NCBI RefSeq assembly: GCF_900100785.1 | Contig: NZ_FNCP01000005.1 | Location: 1-64,000 of the forward strand | DNA: 64,000 bases | Source of the DNA: Desulfosporosinus hippei DSM 8344 | GTDB taxonomy: Bacteria > Bacillota > Desulfitobacteriia > Desulfitobacteriales > Desulfitobacteriaceae | Reading direction: 5' to 3' | Shown: positions 7,348 through 16,488 of the stretch, piece after piece | Layout: each line of letters starts with the position of its first letter | Position numbering within the stretch: the stretch's first letter is position 1 | Notes under the pieces: generated by a model | Told to the model about the DNA's origin: nothing | Seen by the model: the letters and a program-made list of their open reading frames with translations, nothing else | Databases searched by the model: none | Made by a program: the position numbers and the translations under genes

Positions 7348-7492
7348 TAGGCAGGTTTCCTGACTTATAGACTAGAATGTACGCCTTCCCAGTTACCCAG
7401 TGGCAAATGTACATTTTCAACATCTACTTACAGTGGTGGGTCCGTCCAGGATTATTAACCTGGTTCCCTATTATCCCTTGCGGGCACCTATT
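7348..7492 (-). promoter_or_regulatory. Cobalamin riboswitch
   Basis: On the minus strand the conserved blocks occur in order: GGTGCCCGCAAGGG, AATAGGGAACCAGG, GGACGGACCCACCACTGTAA, CCACTGGGTAACTGGGAAGG and the B12-box end AGTCAGGAAACCTGCC. This is the AdoCbl/B12 aptamer family. It controls the ECF operon immediately downstream, and the terminator at 7290-7320 would be its switch. The remaining stretch up to 7639 shows nothing further I can name. Confidence 0.93.
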
Positions 7493-7639
7493 CAATAATG
7501 TATTCTATTAGACTTATGATAGAATAATTCGATTAGTTTGTCAATAAACGTTATAAAAATCACTCTGTATTTAACCCTTCTTTTTGCTTGATGGATACAG
7601 CATAACATCTGTAATTATGCACCATTAGATCTCTATAGG

Positions 7640-9151
7640 TTAAATAATCGGCCATACCGAACTAGGTGATAAATCATTCTCTTGATTCTTTTTTGTTATT
7701 TGGGTTAAGGATTTGGCCAAGCGCTGGACGCTTTCCAGTAAAACCGCTTCATTATGAGCGGTAAAACAAAGGCGAAGCTCCTTATCCTGGGTAGGCATTG
7801 TATAGAATGCTTCTCCTGGCACAAAAGAAATTCGGTTCTTGGCTGCTTCATGGAGGAGTCGCTGGGAAGTGCCCGCTTGTTTTAACTTACACCAAAAATA
7901 ACACCCACCCTCGGGTACAGTGAATTCAAGATCGTTGGCACACAAACGCTGGAGGGCTTTAGCCATTGCATTTCGGCGTTTTTTATATTCCCTGCGCACA
8001 GTTTCCAGATGCGGAACCAACTTTCCTTCGTTTAAAAACATCGTCACCAACCATTGGGCAATGTTGTTGGAATGGAGGTCTATATACTGTTTTTCCAAGG
8101 CAAGGCGGTTAATCAAAACAGGCGGGCCTGCCAGATAGCCGGTGCGTAAGCCGGGGAAGAGAATTTTAGAGAACGTCCCTAAATAAACAACTCCTCCGTA
8201 AGTATCTATAGCTTTAAGAGACTGAGGGGGCTTTTGGTCATAATACAGATCACTATAGGGATCATCTTCCACGATAACAAGCCGATGACGTTTGGCTAAG
8301 TTTATCAGATCTTGGCGCTCATGCGCCGGCATAACCCTTCCGGTGGGATTTTGATAGGTCGGTATACTATAAAACAATTTTGGCCGATAGCGAATTATAA
8401 AGTCCTCCAACAGCTCTAATGATAATTTCCCCGAACAAGGTAGACTTAAAACTCTGGCCCCTGCGGCCTGAAACACCTGCATAGCCCCGATGAAGGTTGG
8501 ACCTTCCATGACAACGTAGTCACCTGGTTCTAACAACACTTTGCTAAGTAAGTATAATCCCTGTTGTGACCCGGAGAGAGTTAGGATGTTCTCTGTGGAA
8601 GTCGAGATGCCCTTTTCACTCAACATTGCCGCAATTGCTTTTCTCAAGGGGGTATATCCTTCTGTAGGGATATGTCCAAAATCAGCAAGGTTAGCAGTTC
8701 CAATATTCCGGTTAAATAACTCGGTAAAGATGTCCAAAGGATAAAGAGCAGGATCAGCCATACCTGCCGCCAGAGATATAGTTCCTGTGGCAGGAGTAGA
8801 GACTAAATCTCTCAGAATTGATGCTAAGGGGTTTTGAGGATAGGCAGTAAACAGTTGGGGCCAGGGAACTTCAGATGAAGACTCAACATTAAGTGTTTGG
8901 GCTACATAAGTTCCACTGCCGACTTTTGTCCAGACCAATCCCATCTGCTCCAACTTCCGATAAGCATTTATTGCGGTTGTACGACTGACTGAAAAGAGGT
9001 CAGCCAATTCCCGCTCAGGGGGCAGCTTTGTTCCGGCAGGCAGGATTTCCTTGTGGATTTTGTCAGCAATCAGTAAGGCAATTTGCAGATAAAGAGGTTG
9101 TTTATCCGAGGGATCCAACTCTGCACTATTTAGGTATTTGGATATGTCCAT
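7640..9151 (-). CDS. MocR-type regulator (GntR helix-turn-helix fused to aminotransferase fold)
   Basis: The 503-residue protein has an N-terminal GntR winged helix (about 18-85; LPPERELADLFSVSRTTAINAYRKLEQMGLV) and a C-terminal class I aminotransferase-like domain that binds PLP. The PLP lysine lies in GTFSKILFPGLRTGY and the cofactor pocket in VVIEDDPYSDLYY. MocR proteins use PLP or an amino-acid adduct as signal. It diverges from azlCD across about 115 bases containing a palindrome, so it probably controls those genes and itself. The sensed ligand is unknown. Confidence 0.9.
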   Translation of the reverse strand: MDISKYLNSAELDPSDKQPLYLQIALLIADKIHKEILPAGTKLPPERELADLFSVSRTTAINAYRKLEQMGLVWTKVGSGTYVAQTLNVESSSEVPWPQLFTAYPQNPLASILRDLVSTPATGTISLAAGMADPALYPLDIFTELFNRNIGTANLADFGHIPTEGYTPLRKAIAAMLSEKGISTSTENILTLSGSQQGLYLLSKVLLEPGDYVVMEGPTFIGAMQVFQAAGARVLSLPCSGKLSLELLEDFIIRYRPKLFYSIPTYQNPTGRVMPAHERQDLINLAKRHRLVIVEDDPYSDLYYDQKPPQSLKAIDTYGGVVYLGTFSKILFPGLRTGYLAGPPVLINRLALEKQYIDLHSNNIAQWLVTMFLNEGKLVPHLETVRREYKKRRNAMAKALQRLCANDLEFTVPEGGCYFWCKLKQAGTSQRLLHEAAKNRISFVPGEAFYTMPTQDKELRLCFTAHNEAVLLESVQRLAKSLTQITKKNQENDLSPSSVWPII

Positions 9152-9172
9152 TTATCACTCCACCTTATTATG

Positions 9173-9206
9173 TATCCAATTTTGATTATATCCTCATAAT
9201 TGGATA
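9173..9206. promoter_or_regulatory. Candidate MocR operator between divergent genes
   Basis: TATCCAATT (9173-9181) and its exact complement AATTGGATA (9198-9206) are separated by 16 bases in the mocR-azlC divergent region. Repeated half-sites with about one to two helical turns of spacing are usual for MocR proteins. The assignment is by position. Confidence 0.6.
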
Positions 9207-9266
9207 TTTACAATATTTTAGACAATCGTTAAGATTGAGTAAATGTTTAAGGTAGGTGGAGTGATC

Positions 9267-9992
9267 ATGCAGCAAACAAGCCTCATCTCAGGCAAGAATT
9301 CATTTGCAGAAGAAGTGGGGGTCGCACTTCGAGAGTGTACACCTGTTGTGCTCGGGGTAGTTCCCTTTGGGATTACCTGCGGAATAATGGGCCTTACAGC
9401 CCAACTGTCAGGATTCGAAACTATTCTAATGTCGGTCTTAGTTTTCGCCGGTGCGTCACAATTTATTGGCATTACCATGTTAGGCGCAGGTATAACCGGT
9501 TGGGGAATTATAGTACTGACTACCTTACTGGTAAACTTACGCCACTTAATAATGGGATCGTCCTTGGCACCCTATATGATTAAACTGCCCCTTCCCCTTC
9601 AAGCATTTATGGCCTTTTTTTTGACCGATGAAGCCTATGCCCTGACCATTAGCAGAATTCCCAAAACCGGATACAGCGTGCTCTATCAAGTAACCGTAAG
9701 CACAACTCTTTATCTGGTTTGGGTTCTAGCTACTGTAACCGGGGTATTCTTAGGCAGCTACATATCCGACCCCTTAACTTGGGGGCTGGATTTCGCCATG
9801 CCGGCAACCTTTCTGGTATTACTGATCCCGATGTTGGCAAGCCGTATCAGTCTTATTGTATTCGGAATTGCTGCAGTAGTCTCGGTATTCGGGGCCCTGT
9901 ATCTACCCGGCAAGTGGTACATTATCGTCGCCTGCCTTACAGCCAGTCTAATCGGCGGTTTATTGGAAGGAGATAGCAATCATGCGAAGTGA
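9267..9992 (+). CDS. azlC: AzlC family branched-chain amino-acid exporter, large subunit
   Basis: A 241-residue membrane protein with about seven helices and the family signatures VVPFGITCGIMG, FAGASQFIG and NLRHLIMGSSLAPY. AzlC works with AzlD to export branched-chain amino acids or analogues. I start at the ATG at 9267, behind AGGTGGAGTGATC, rather than eight codons upstream. It overlaps azlD by 11 bases. The divergent MocR protein is the obvious regulator. Confidence 0.88.
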   Translation: MQQTSLISGKNSFAEEVGVALRECTPVVLGVVPFGITCGIMGLTAQLSGFETILMSVLVFAGASQFIGITMLGAGITGWGIIVLTTLLVNLRHLIMGSSLAPYMIKLPLPLQAFMAFFLTDEAYALTISRIPKTGYSVLYQVTVSTTLYLVWVLATVTGVFLGSYISDPLTWGLDFAMPATFLVLLIPMLASRISLIVFGIAAVVSVFGALYLPGKWYIIVACLTASLIGGLLEGDSNHAK

Positions 9993-10299
9993 AGTTCTGG
10001 TCATTATTATTGGGATGACTTTAGTTACTTACTTTACCAGATTTGGAGCTCTAGCTTTATTCCGCTTTACTGGGATACCGACCTGGTTAAATAGATGGTT
10101 AAAGTATGTCCCAGTTGCTATCTTGACGGCCTTAATCATACCGTCATTACTTTTACCTCAGGGATATTTGGATATCAGCTTAAACAACCACTACCTAATT
10201 GCCGGCATAACTGCTGCTTTTGTAGCCTATAAGAGCCGTAATATCATTGCAACCTTGGGACTTGGAATGTCTGTAATGCTTATCTTGAAATTATTGTAG
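9982..10299 (+). CDS. azlD: AzlD family exporter, small subunit
   Basis: This 105-residue protein has three to four membrane helices and the AzlD pattern TYFTRFGALALFRF near the N-terminus. Its start codon overlaps the end of azlC, which fits a two-subunit exporter. A terminator follows about 120 bases downstream. Confidence 0.85.
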   Translation: MRSEVLVIIIGMTLVTYFTRFGALALFRFTGIPTWLNRWLKYVPVAILTALIIPSLLLPQGYLDISLNNHYLIAGITAAFVAYKSRNIIATLGLGMSVMLILKLL

Positions 10300-10419
10300 A
10301 TACTTGAAATCAATCCAATAAAAAACACCCTGATATTGCTTCTGCAAATTCTTAAGGGTATTATAAAAAACCAATTCCTGGCATTGCCAATTATCAGAAC
10401 TTGCCTAGTAAAAGGTTAA

Positions 10420-10452
10420 GGGCCCGTTCATTCTCATGAACAGGCTCTTTTT
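10420..10452 (+). terminator. Terminator of the azlCD operon
   Basis: GGGCCCGTTCAT pairs with ATGAACAGGCTC (with G-U pairs) around TCTC and is followed by five Ts. This ends the azlCD transcript before the convergent Fe-S protein gene. Confidence 0.8.
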
Positions 10453-10553
10453 GTGTTTATTATTTTTTTGAGTTGTCACTTTAGCTTAAGTTCAGGGATT
10501 TGGGTGAGGGCATTCTCTGACCAAAAGAACACAGATAAAATTCGTGTACACTG

Positions 10554-11831
10554 CTACTTATAATTCTTAACTAGAGCCAGCAAATACTTCGACTTCATTT
10601 GTTCACTAGCCATAATCTGCTTGGTAGGAGGCATTTTTAAGATAGCTCCCAGGATTGCGGCCATAGCTCTGTGACTGTAATGAGCCTGGTTATCGAAAAT
10701 CAGGTTTTGAAGTTTCCCTTGTTCAATACTCATCAACACAATTCGGTGAACGGAATTTATAGGAGTAATAACTCGTTTGTTCCGATGCTTAAGGGTAATT
10801 GACCCACGATTACAGGCTCTGACACAAACACCGCAGCCCAGGCATACTTCTTCGTCTATAACTGCTCTCTTTATAACTTTATGGTTCCCCGTCTCCTGAG
10901 TAACCAGCTTTATGGCTCCAACTGGGCAAGCCAAGACACACTTGCCACAGCCATTGCATTTGTCGTTGCTAATTTCAGGCAAGAAATTAGTAGTATTGAT
11001 TGAATTTAAAGTTCCAAATCTCTTAATAGCCAGAAGGGCTTCGCAGCAACATCCACAACAATTACAAATAAAGGGTAAACCCTCTTGTTCATTTTCTCCA
11101 ATTTGAACCAGATTGTGATCGTAAGCCTTTTCAAGCAAGCTCATACATTCGGAAACACTGACCTCCCGGGCATGACCATACTTAATAAGGCTTGAAGCCG
11201 TAGTTCCAAAGGTCATGCAGATATCCATAGGAGCATTACAAGCTTTGCCGAGATGCCTCATTTTATGCCTGCAATAACACATGCCGATTCCTATACTAGA
11301 GGCTTGTTTTATAACATTGCTGGTTCTTTCGTAATCTAGGATATGTAAATTGTTTACTGTGCTTAAAGCCTGTTCATTAACGAAGATTCTTCCCAGCTTT
11401 GTTTCAGTGACAAATAAATCCCGGACGAAATCCTCTTCAACATTTAAGTATTGGTAAAAAAGCTCGGAAAGCAGCTTCTGGTCCAGGTCTGCTCTGATGC
11501 GCATCAAGGAAAACTCAAAGAAGCCTGCCATTGGTGGCGGCAAAACGAAAGTTCTGTCCCCATCTGTGCCTTCAATATCTATCAATAAGGCGCGGGAAGC
11601 CAGTTCGGTAAGTATCTTTTCAGTGTCTTCTCTACTCATTCTTAAAGCTGCGCTGGCAGTTTGAATTGAGAAAGGTTTTATGGGTAAAGCCGACATAACC
11701 CTGGCTTCTTTTTCATTCATTAAGACACTAAGGATCTTAAATAAATAATCGGAAGGCGGAGCTCCTTGAGGAAATTGATTAAGTCGTTCACTCAATTGCT
11801 GGAATCCTGATTTAATACTTCTATGTGCCAT
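10554..11831 (-). CDS. Fe-S protein with N-terminal winged-helix-like domain and two C-terminal 4Fe-4S sites
   Basis: A 425-residue protein not assigned to a characterised enzyme. Residues 40-100 look like a winged helix (ALPIKPFSIQTASAALRMSREDTEKILTEL, then ALLIDIEGTDGDRTFVLPP). A middle domain has scattered cysteines (C185, C187, C198, C205) and a striking CNCCGCCC run at 256-263. The C-terminus holds two ferredoxin motifs: CNGCGKC...CP (292-302) and CLGCGVC...C (330-340). It is divergent from the lactate dehydrogenase operon. It could be a redox-responsive regulator of that operon or an electron-transfer partner; the sequence does not decide. No signal peptide. Confidence 0.7.
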   Translation of the reverse strand: MAHRSIKSGFQQLSERLNQFPQGAPPSDYLFKILSVLMNEKEARVMSALPIKPFSIQTASAALRMSREDTEKILTELASRALLIDIEGTDGDRTFVLPPPMAGFFEFSLMRIRADLDQKLLSELFYQYLNVEEDFVRDLFVTETKLGRIFVNEQALSTVNNLHILDYERTSNVIKQASSIGIGMCYCRHKMRHLGKACNAPMDICMTFGTTASSLIKYGHAREVSVSECMSLLEKAYDHNLVQIGENEQEGLPFICNCCGCCCEALLAIKRFGTLNSINTTNFLPEISNDKCNGCGKCVLACPVGAIKLVTQETGNHKVIKRAVIDEEVCLGCGVCVRACNRGSITLKHRNKRVITPINSVHRIVLMSIEQGKLQNLIFDNQAHYSHRAMAAILGAILKMPPTKQIMASEQMKSKYLLALVKNYK

Positions 11832-12017
11832 AGCTCTCCTTATTTTAAAGGTTTGTTTTAAGATAATTATTTATTAATACTATAATTATTCCATGTTTCT
11901 ATATCTATTTTTGACTAAGATTTGTCTGGTTAGACTATATTCAAATTCTATTTCTCATATTATATTTGCCATATTCTAGACTAATGCTGACGATAGTCCG
12001 CTTGTGAATATTAATTT

Positions 12018-12046
12018 TTGAAAGGCTCTGAATCTTATGCTATCAT
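12018..12046 (+). promoter_or_regulatory. Promoter of the lactate dehydrogenase operon
   Basis: -35 TTGAAA (12018-12023), 17 bp spacer, -10 TATCAT (12041-12046). A perfect palindrome lies 16 bases downstream of the -10, inside the expected transcript start region. Confidence 0.6.
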
Positions 12047-12061
12047 GAAACTGCGGTCAGG

Positions 12062-12072
12062 TGGTCTGACCA
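12062..12072. promoter_or_regulatory. FadR/LldR-type operator
   Basis: TGGTCTGACCA is a perfect palindrome around one base, and a second arm extends it as GGTCAG...CTGACC (12055-12071). TGGTnnnACCA is the classic site of FadR-subfamily GntR regulators such as the lactate-responsive LldR. Its place just after the promoter suggests lactate-relieved repression. No such regulator gene is in the window. Confidence 0.6.
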
Positions 12073-12120
12073 TTAGTCATACTTTAAATAAATGATATTG
12101 CATTTATAGGAGGTTGAGTC

Positions 12121-12909
12121 ATGCAAATCCTAGTATGTATTAAACAAGTTCCGGGAACCTCAAAGATAGACGTGGATCCAGTTACAGGTGTCTTAAAACG
12201 AGACGGAGTGGATTCCAAGATGAATCCCTACGATTTATTTGCAATAGAAACAGCCCTGAGGCTCAAAGAACAAAAAGGTGGAACCATTAAGGTCATAAGT
12301 ATGGGACCACCTCAAGCTAAGGAAGTCATTAAAGAAGCCTTCATGATGGGTGTCGACGAAGGTGTATTGGTTTCGGATCGTAAGTTTGCCGGGGCAGATG
12401 TACTGGCAACCTCTTACGCTATTTCTCAAGGGGTTCGCCAACTGGGCAACCTGGACCTAATCCTTTGCGGTAAGCAAACAACCGATGGAGATACTGCCCA
12501 AGTAGGGCCCGAAATGGCTGAATACCTAGGTATTCCTCATATTGCCAATGTCTTAAGGATCATTGAAGTTAAAGAGTCCTCCATCCTTGTGGAAATGGAT
12601 ATGGCCAACACTATAGAAATGGCCGAAATTAAATTCCCTTGTCTCTTAACTGTGGAAAAAGACATTTTTCAACCCCGACTTCCTTCCTACAAGAAAAAGC
12701 TTAGTACGAAGGATCGTGAAATCAAGACGATTACCTTCAACGATCTTGAAGATAAAAATGAAAAAAGATATGGACTTAGTGGTTCGCCAACTCAAGTTGA
12801 ACGAATCTTTCCCCCTTCTGTTAATACGGATCGAGAAACTTGGACAGGTACCGGAGCAGAGCTTAGTTCTCAAATAGCCGATAAACTCAAACAATTAAAG
12901 TTCATTTAA
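12121..12909 (+). CDS. lctB: Electron transfer flavoprotein beta subunit of lactate dehydrogenase complex
   Basis: A 262-residue EtfB-type protein starting [20 protein letters not shown]. The [34 protein letters not shown] and [25 protein letters not shown] segments bind the adenine nucleotide/bifurcating FAD in this family. With lctC and lctD it matches the lctBCD order of Acetobacterium, where NAD+-dependent lactate oxidation is driven by simultaneous oxidation of reduced ferredoxin (confurcation). AGGAGG precedes the ATG. The gene-name assignment rests on the neighbours, since ETF subunits alone look alike. Confidence 0.85.
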   Translation: MQILVCIKQVPGTSKIDVDPVTGVLKRDGVDSKMNPYDLFAIETALRLKEQKGGTIKVISMGPPQAKEVIKEAFMMGVDEGVLVSDRKFAGADVLATSYAISQGVRQLGNLDLILCGKQTTDGDTAQVGPEMAEYLGIPHIANVLRIIEVKESSILVEMDMANTIEMAEIKFPCLLTVEKDIFQPRLPSYKKKLSTKDREIKTITFNDLEDKNEKRYGLSGSPTQVERIFPPSVNTDRETWTGTGAELSSQIADKLKQLKFI

Positions 12910-12921
12910 GGGGGAGAATTC

Positions 12922-14130
12922 ATGAGTAAGTTAATTTGTCACCAAGAAAAATTAAACGAATCCATTATTCAAGCCTTAGTGGAGGTTTGTCCATTTAATG
13001 CTCTTGAAGCAAAGAATGGAACCCTGGAAATCACAGCAGCCTGTAAAATGTGCAAAATCTGTGTTAAAAAGGGTCCCCTAGGGGTCATGGAATTTGTCGA
13101 AGAAGTGGCCACCACCGTTGATAAAAGTTTATGGAAAGGTATTGGAGTCTACGTTGACCATGTTGAAGGGGAAATACATCCTGTAACCTTTGAGCTGATC
13201 GGTAAAGCCAAGGAACTTGCGGCAGTGGTCAATTTCCCGGTATATTGTGTATTTATTGGCAATGACATTAAAGATAAAGCTCAAGAGTTGCTTCATTATG
13301 GCGTTGACGAGGTCTTTGTCTACGATTATGAAGAATTAAATCATTTTCGTATCGAGCCCTATACCGCTGCCTTTGAAGATTTTATTCAGAAAATGAAACC
13401 CTCTTCCTTACTCGTCGGAGCTACAACCATTGGCCGCTCTTTAGCGCCCAGGGTAGCGGCAAGATTCCAAACTGGCTTAACTGCTGATTGCACAACCCTC
13501 GAAATGAAGGAGAATACTGACCTGGTTCAAATCAGACCTGCTTTTGGCGGCAACATTATGGCTCAAATTATTTGTCCTAATACCAGGCCTCAAATGGCAA
13601 CCGTAAGATATAAGGTTATGGATGCTCCTGAAAAACAGTGTGAGCCAAAGGGTAAGATAACACTCTGTGAATTAGATCCAGCCAAACTTGTATCTGCTAT
13701 TAAAGTTTTAAAAGTAACCCGCAAAGAGATCGAAGCAAATATCTCTGATGCAGAAGTAATTATTGCTGTAGGCAGAGCTTTAAAGTCCGAGAAAGACATG
13801 GCTATGATCCAGGAATTAGCGCAATTGTTAGGCGCTCAAATAGCAGGTACTCGACCCTTAGTGGAAGCCGGTTGGATTAATGCAAAGCAGCAAATAGGTT
13901 TATCCGGCAGAACCGTTAAGCCTAAACTGATCATAACGCTGGGAATTTCGGGCGCTGTTCAATTCGCTGCGGGAATGAACAGCTCAGAACAAATCTTTGC
14001 GATTAATAAAGACCCTCATGCATCAATTTTTAATATCGCTCATTATGGAATTATTGGAGACATTTATGAAGTCGTTCCTCAACTAATCGAAGATATCAAA
14101 AGCTCTAAGCCTCTGGCTTGCGCCCGTTAA
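12922..14130 (+). CDS. lctC: Electron transfer flavoprotein alpha subunit with N-terminal ferredoxin-like domain
   Basis: This protein of 402 residues has a short N-terminal Fe-S domain (C23-Pro and C41-x2-C44-x2-C47; about residues 1-60), then the EtfA domains. The C-terminal FAD site is visible as [21 protein letters not shown]...[10 protein letters not shown]. The extra cluster distinguishes bifurcating LctC/CarE-like subunits from plain EtfA and would deliver electrons to or from ferredoxin. It lies 12 bases after lctB and 50 bases before lctD with a GGGGGAG ribosome site. Confidence 0.88.
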   Translation: MSKLICHQEKLNESIIQALVEVCPFNALEAKNGTLEITAACKMCKICVKKGPLGVMEFVEEVATTVDKSLWKGIGVYVDHVEGEIHPVTFELIGKAKELAAVVNFPVYCVFIGNDIKDKAQELLHYGVDEVFVYDYEELNHFRIEPYTAAFEDFIQKMKPSSLLVGATTIGRSLAPRVAARFQTGLTADCTTLEMKENTDLVQIRPAFGGNIMAQIICPNTRPQMATVRYKVMDAPEKQCEPKGKITLCELDPAKLVSAIKVLKVTRKEIEANISDAEVIIAVGRALKSEKDMAMIQELAQLLGAQIAGTRPLVEAGWINAKQQIGLSGRTVKPKLIITLGISGAVQFAAGMNSSEQIFAINKDPHASIFNIAHYGIIGDIYEVVPQLIEDIKSSKPLACAR

Positions 14131-14180
14131 TTTATGGGAGTGGAGTCGTGAATCAGATAGAAAATCGTGGAGGGGATTGC

Positions 14181-15581
14181 ATGAATAACTATAAAACGCT
14201 GGATGCTAAAGATAGAGAGTTTTTAGTTTCGCTTTTAGGTGAAGAGCGAGTTTATACCGGAGAAGCTATTAGCGATGATTTTAGCCATGATGAATTAGGC
14301 GGAATAAGTAGATTACCCGACGTTTTAGTGGATGTTCTGTCCACCGATGAAGTTTCAAAAATTATGAGCTATGCCAATGAAAATAATATTCCAGTGGTAG
14401 CCAGAGGATCAGGAACCGGACTTGTTGGAGCATCAGTTCCAATCTTTGGCGGGATCATGCTGAATATGTGCGGCATGAATAAGATCCTGGAACTCGATGA
14501 AGAGAACCTAACCCTCACCCTAGAACCGGGAGTGCTATTAATGGAAATCAGTAAATATGTAGAGGAACATGATTTGTTCTATCCCCCAGACCCTGGTGAA
14601 AAATCCGCCACCATCGCCGGTAATATTAATACCAATGCCGGTGGCATGAGAGCAGTAAAGTATGGAGTAACCAGAGATTATATCCGCGGGCTTGAAGTAG
14701 TGCTTCCCACTGGCAAAGTCATTAATGTCGGAGGAAAGGTCGTTAAGAACTCTTCCGGTTACAGTGTGAAAGATTTAATCTGTGGTTCTGAAGGAACTCT
14801 GGGTATTGTCACTAAAGTGATCTTAAAACTTATTCCTCTACCGAAGAAAGCTATTTCCCTCCTAATCCCCTTTCCCGATCTGGACAGCGCCATTAGTACG
14901 GTTCCTAAAATTATCAAATCAAAATCCATTCCTACAGCCATTGAATTTATGCAGAGAGAAGTCATTCTTGCTGCTGAAGAATTTCTCGGCAAAAAATTCC
15001 CCGACAACTCCTCCGACGCCTATCTCTTGTTGACCTTCGATGGCAATAGCACAGAAGAACTGGAAAAAGATTATGAGAAGGTGGCGAATATCTGCCTTGT
15101 AGAAGGGGCTTTGGATGCCTTCATCATCGACACCGATGAACGCAAAGAAGCTGTTTGGTCTGCCCGTGGCGCTTTCTTAGAGGCAGTAAAAGCCTCTACC
15201 ACGGACATGGACGAATGTGATGTGGTTGTGCCCCGCAACCGGGTCGCTGAATTCATAAAGTACACCGATCTTCTTCAGGAACAGTTTAATGTTAGAATCC
15301 GAAGTTTCGGCCATGCCGGTGACGGCAATCTCCACGTCTATGTGTTAAAGGATGAGTTATCGGACGAGGCCTGGAAAATTAAACTGGCTGAAGTTTTTGA
15401 AGCAATGTATCGAAAGTCTCGTGATCTCCATGGACTGGTATCAGGAGAACATGGTATCGGCTATGCCAAAAAAGGCTATATGTTTGATCAATATGAACCA
15501 GACTATGTCGAACTTATGAGAAACATTAAGTTGGCCTTTGACCCTAAAAACATTCTCAATCCAGGTAAAGTCTGCGAGTAA
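14181..15581 (+). CDS. lctD: FAD-linked lactate dehydrogenase subunit (GlcD/LctD type)
   Basis: The 466-residue protein has an N-terminal FAD-binding (PCMH) domain (about 35-220: [53 protein letters not shown]) and a C-terminal FAD-oxidase domain with metal-binding histidines in [13 protein letters not shown] and SGEHGIG. It oxidises a 2-hydroxy acid, here most likely D-lactate, and passes electrons to the LctBC flavoprotein. I start at the ATG at 14181 behind GGAGGGG; an in-frame GTG at 14148 with its own GGAG is an alternative. No lactate permease or racemase follows; a strong terminator does. Confidence 0.87.
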   Translation: MNNYKTLDAKDREFLVSLLGEERVYTGEAISDDFSHDELGGISRLPDVLVDVLSTDEVSKIMSYANENNIPVVARGSGTGLVGASVPIFGGIMLNMCGMNKILELDEENLTLTLEPGVLLMEISKYVEEHDLFYPPDPGEKSATIAGNINTNAGGMRAVKYGVTRDYIRGLEVVLPTGKVINVGGKVVKNSSGYSVKDLICGSEGTLGIVTKVILKLIPLPKKAISLLIPFPDLDSAISTVPKIIKSKSIPTAIEFMQREVILAAEEFLGKKFPDNSSDAYLLLTFDGNSTEELEKDYEKVANICLVEGALDAFIIDTDERKEAVWSARGAFLEAVKASTTDMDECDVVVPRNRVAEFIKYTDLLQEQFNVRIRSFGHAGDGNLHVYVLKDELSDEAWKIKLAEVFEAMYRKSRDLHGLVSGEHGIGYAKKGYMFDQYEPDYVELMRNIKLAFDPKNILNPGKVCE

Positions 15582-15618
15582 AAGCAACGTTCAGCAAAAT
15601 AAGAACCACCCACTAAAA

Positions 15619-15663
15619 AAGCCTAAAGTTTGCCGGAAATTCTCCGCAAGCTTTAGGCTTTTT
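15619..15663. terminator. Bidirectional terminator between lctD and trmB
   Basis: A 15 bp stem, AAGCCTAAAGTTTGC with GCAAGCTTTAGGCTT (one G-U pair), has a 12-base loop, T-run on the plus side and A-run on the other, so it can end both convergent transcripts. Confidence 0.9.
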
Positions 15664-15730
15664 ATCTTCTTTCCTATCCAATATCAAGACAATGATATTA
15701 AAGACTATAACGAACTGTCTGCACATTAAG

Positions 15731-16369
15731 TTAGCTTTTCACCTTAAACCGGCCAAACTTAATTTTTATCCCTTGATTGCAAAATTTCTCTTCATATTCT
15801 GTCATAATATTTCCTTGAAAATCACTCTGATGTAAATCATCCGTGATATATAGTCCAGTGAAGCCTTCCCCTTTTAAATACTCTAAGCTATCTATAAAGA
15901 GTTTTTCATCATCCGTCTTAAACCAAATTTCTGATTCTTTTTTTAAAATGGTTTGATACTGTCTAAGCAGATTAGTATGAGTTAACCTTCTCTTGTGATG
16001 CCTTCTGTTAGGCCAGGGATTGCAGAAGTTAATGTAAAGTTTCTCAATTTCTCCCTGAGCAAAAATCCCCTCGATATTCTCAACATTTATTGGAATCAGT
16101 TTAAGATTCTTGAGCTGATTTTCATTAGCTTTTCTCAAGACATGAACCAACAGTTCGTAGTAGACATCAATAGCAATATAGTTAGTAGTTGGATTCGCAC
16201 TTGCCAGTTCGTTAATAAACCGACCGCGACCACATCCCAATTCCAAATGGATTGGGTAATCATTACCAAATAAGCCCTTCCACTTTCCTTTATACTCCCA
16301 AGGGCTAAAAATGACATTCTGATCGTTTTCCAATTCAGGCTTAGCCCAGGCTCTTTTTCTAAGTCGCAT
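15731..16369 (-). CDS. trmB: tRNA (guanine-N7-)-methyltransferase
   Basis: A 212-residue TrmB that methylates G46 of tRNAs. It opens MRLRKRAWAKPELEN, has the SAM-binding motif LELGCGRGRF, then the family's NFCNPWPNRRHHKRRLTH, in which Asp/Asn-Pro-Trp-Pro and the basic run contact tRNA. The length is normal. AGGAG lies 11 bases before the ATG. It stands alone between a shared terminator and a repeat-bearing spacer. Confidence 0.95.
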   Translation of the reverse strand: MRLRKRAWAKPELENDQNVIFSPWEYKGKWKGLFGNDYPIHLELGCGRGRFINELASANPTTNYIAIDVYYELLVHVLRKANENQLKNLKLIPINVENIEGIFAQGEIEKLYINFCNPWPNRRHHKRRLTHTNLLRQYQTILKKESEIWFKTDDEKLFIDSLEYLKGEGFTGLYITDDLHQSDFQGNIMTEYEEKFCNQGIKIKFGRFKVKS

Positions 16370-16423
16370 CTAAACTTTTCTCCTCTAAATACCAATGATG
16401 TCTAATGATTATAGATGTTTCTT

Positions 16424-16460
16424 TATTCTTGATTCTTGATTCTTGATTCTTTATTCTTGA
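16424..16460. repeat. Short tandem repeat, ATTCTTG units
   Basis: About five 7-base units of ATTCTTG (one with a T change) between trmB and the broken oxidoreductase gene. Such slippage-prone repeats mark non-coding sequence; no function is evident. Confidence 0.75.
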
Positions 16461-16488
16461 TACTATAACGCTCTGTTAACACGGCAAT

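Noticed and set aside
15538-15729. 63-codon plus-strand frame across the lctD end
   Set aside because: Reads through the bidirectional terminator; a shadow of lctD and the hairpin.
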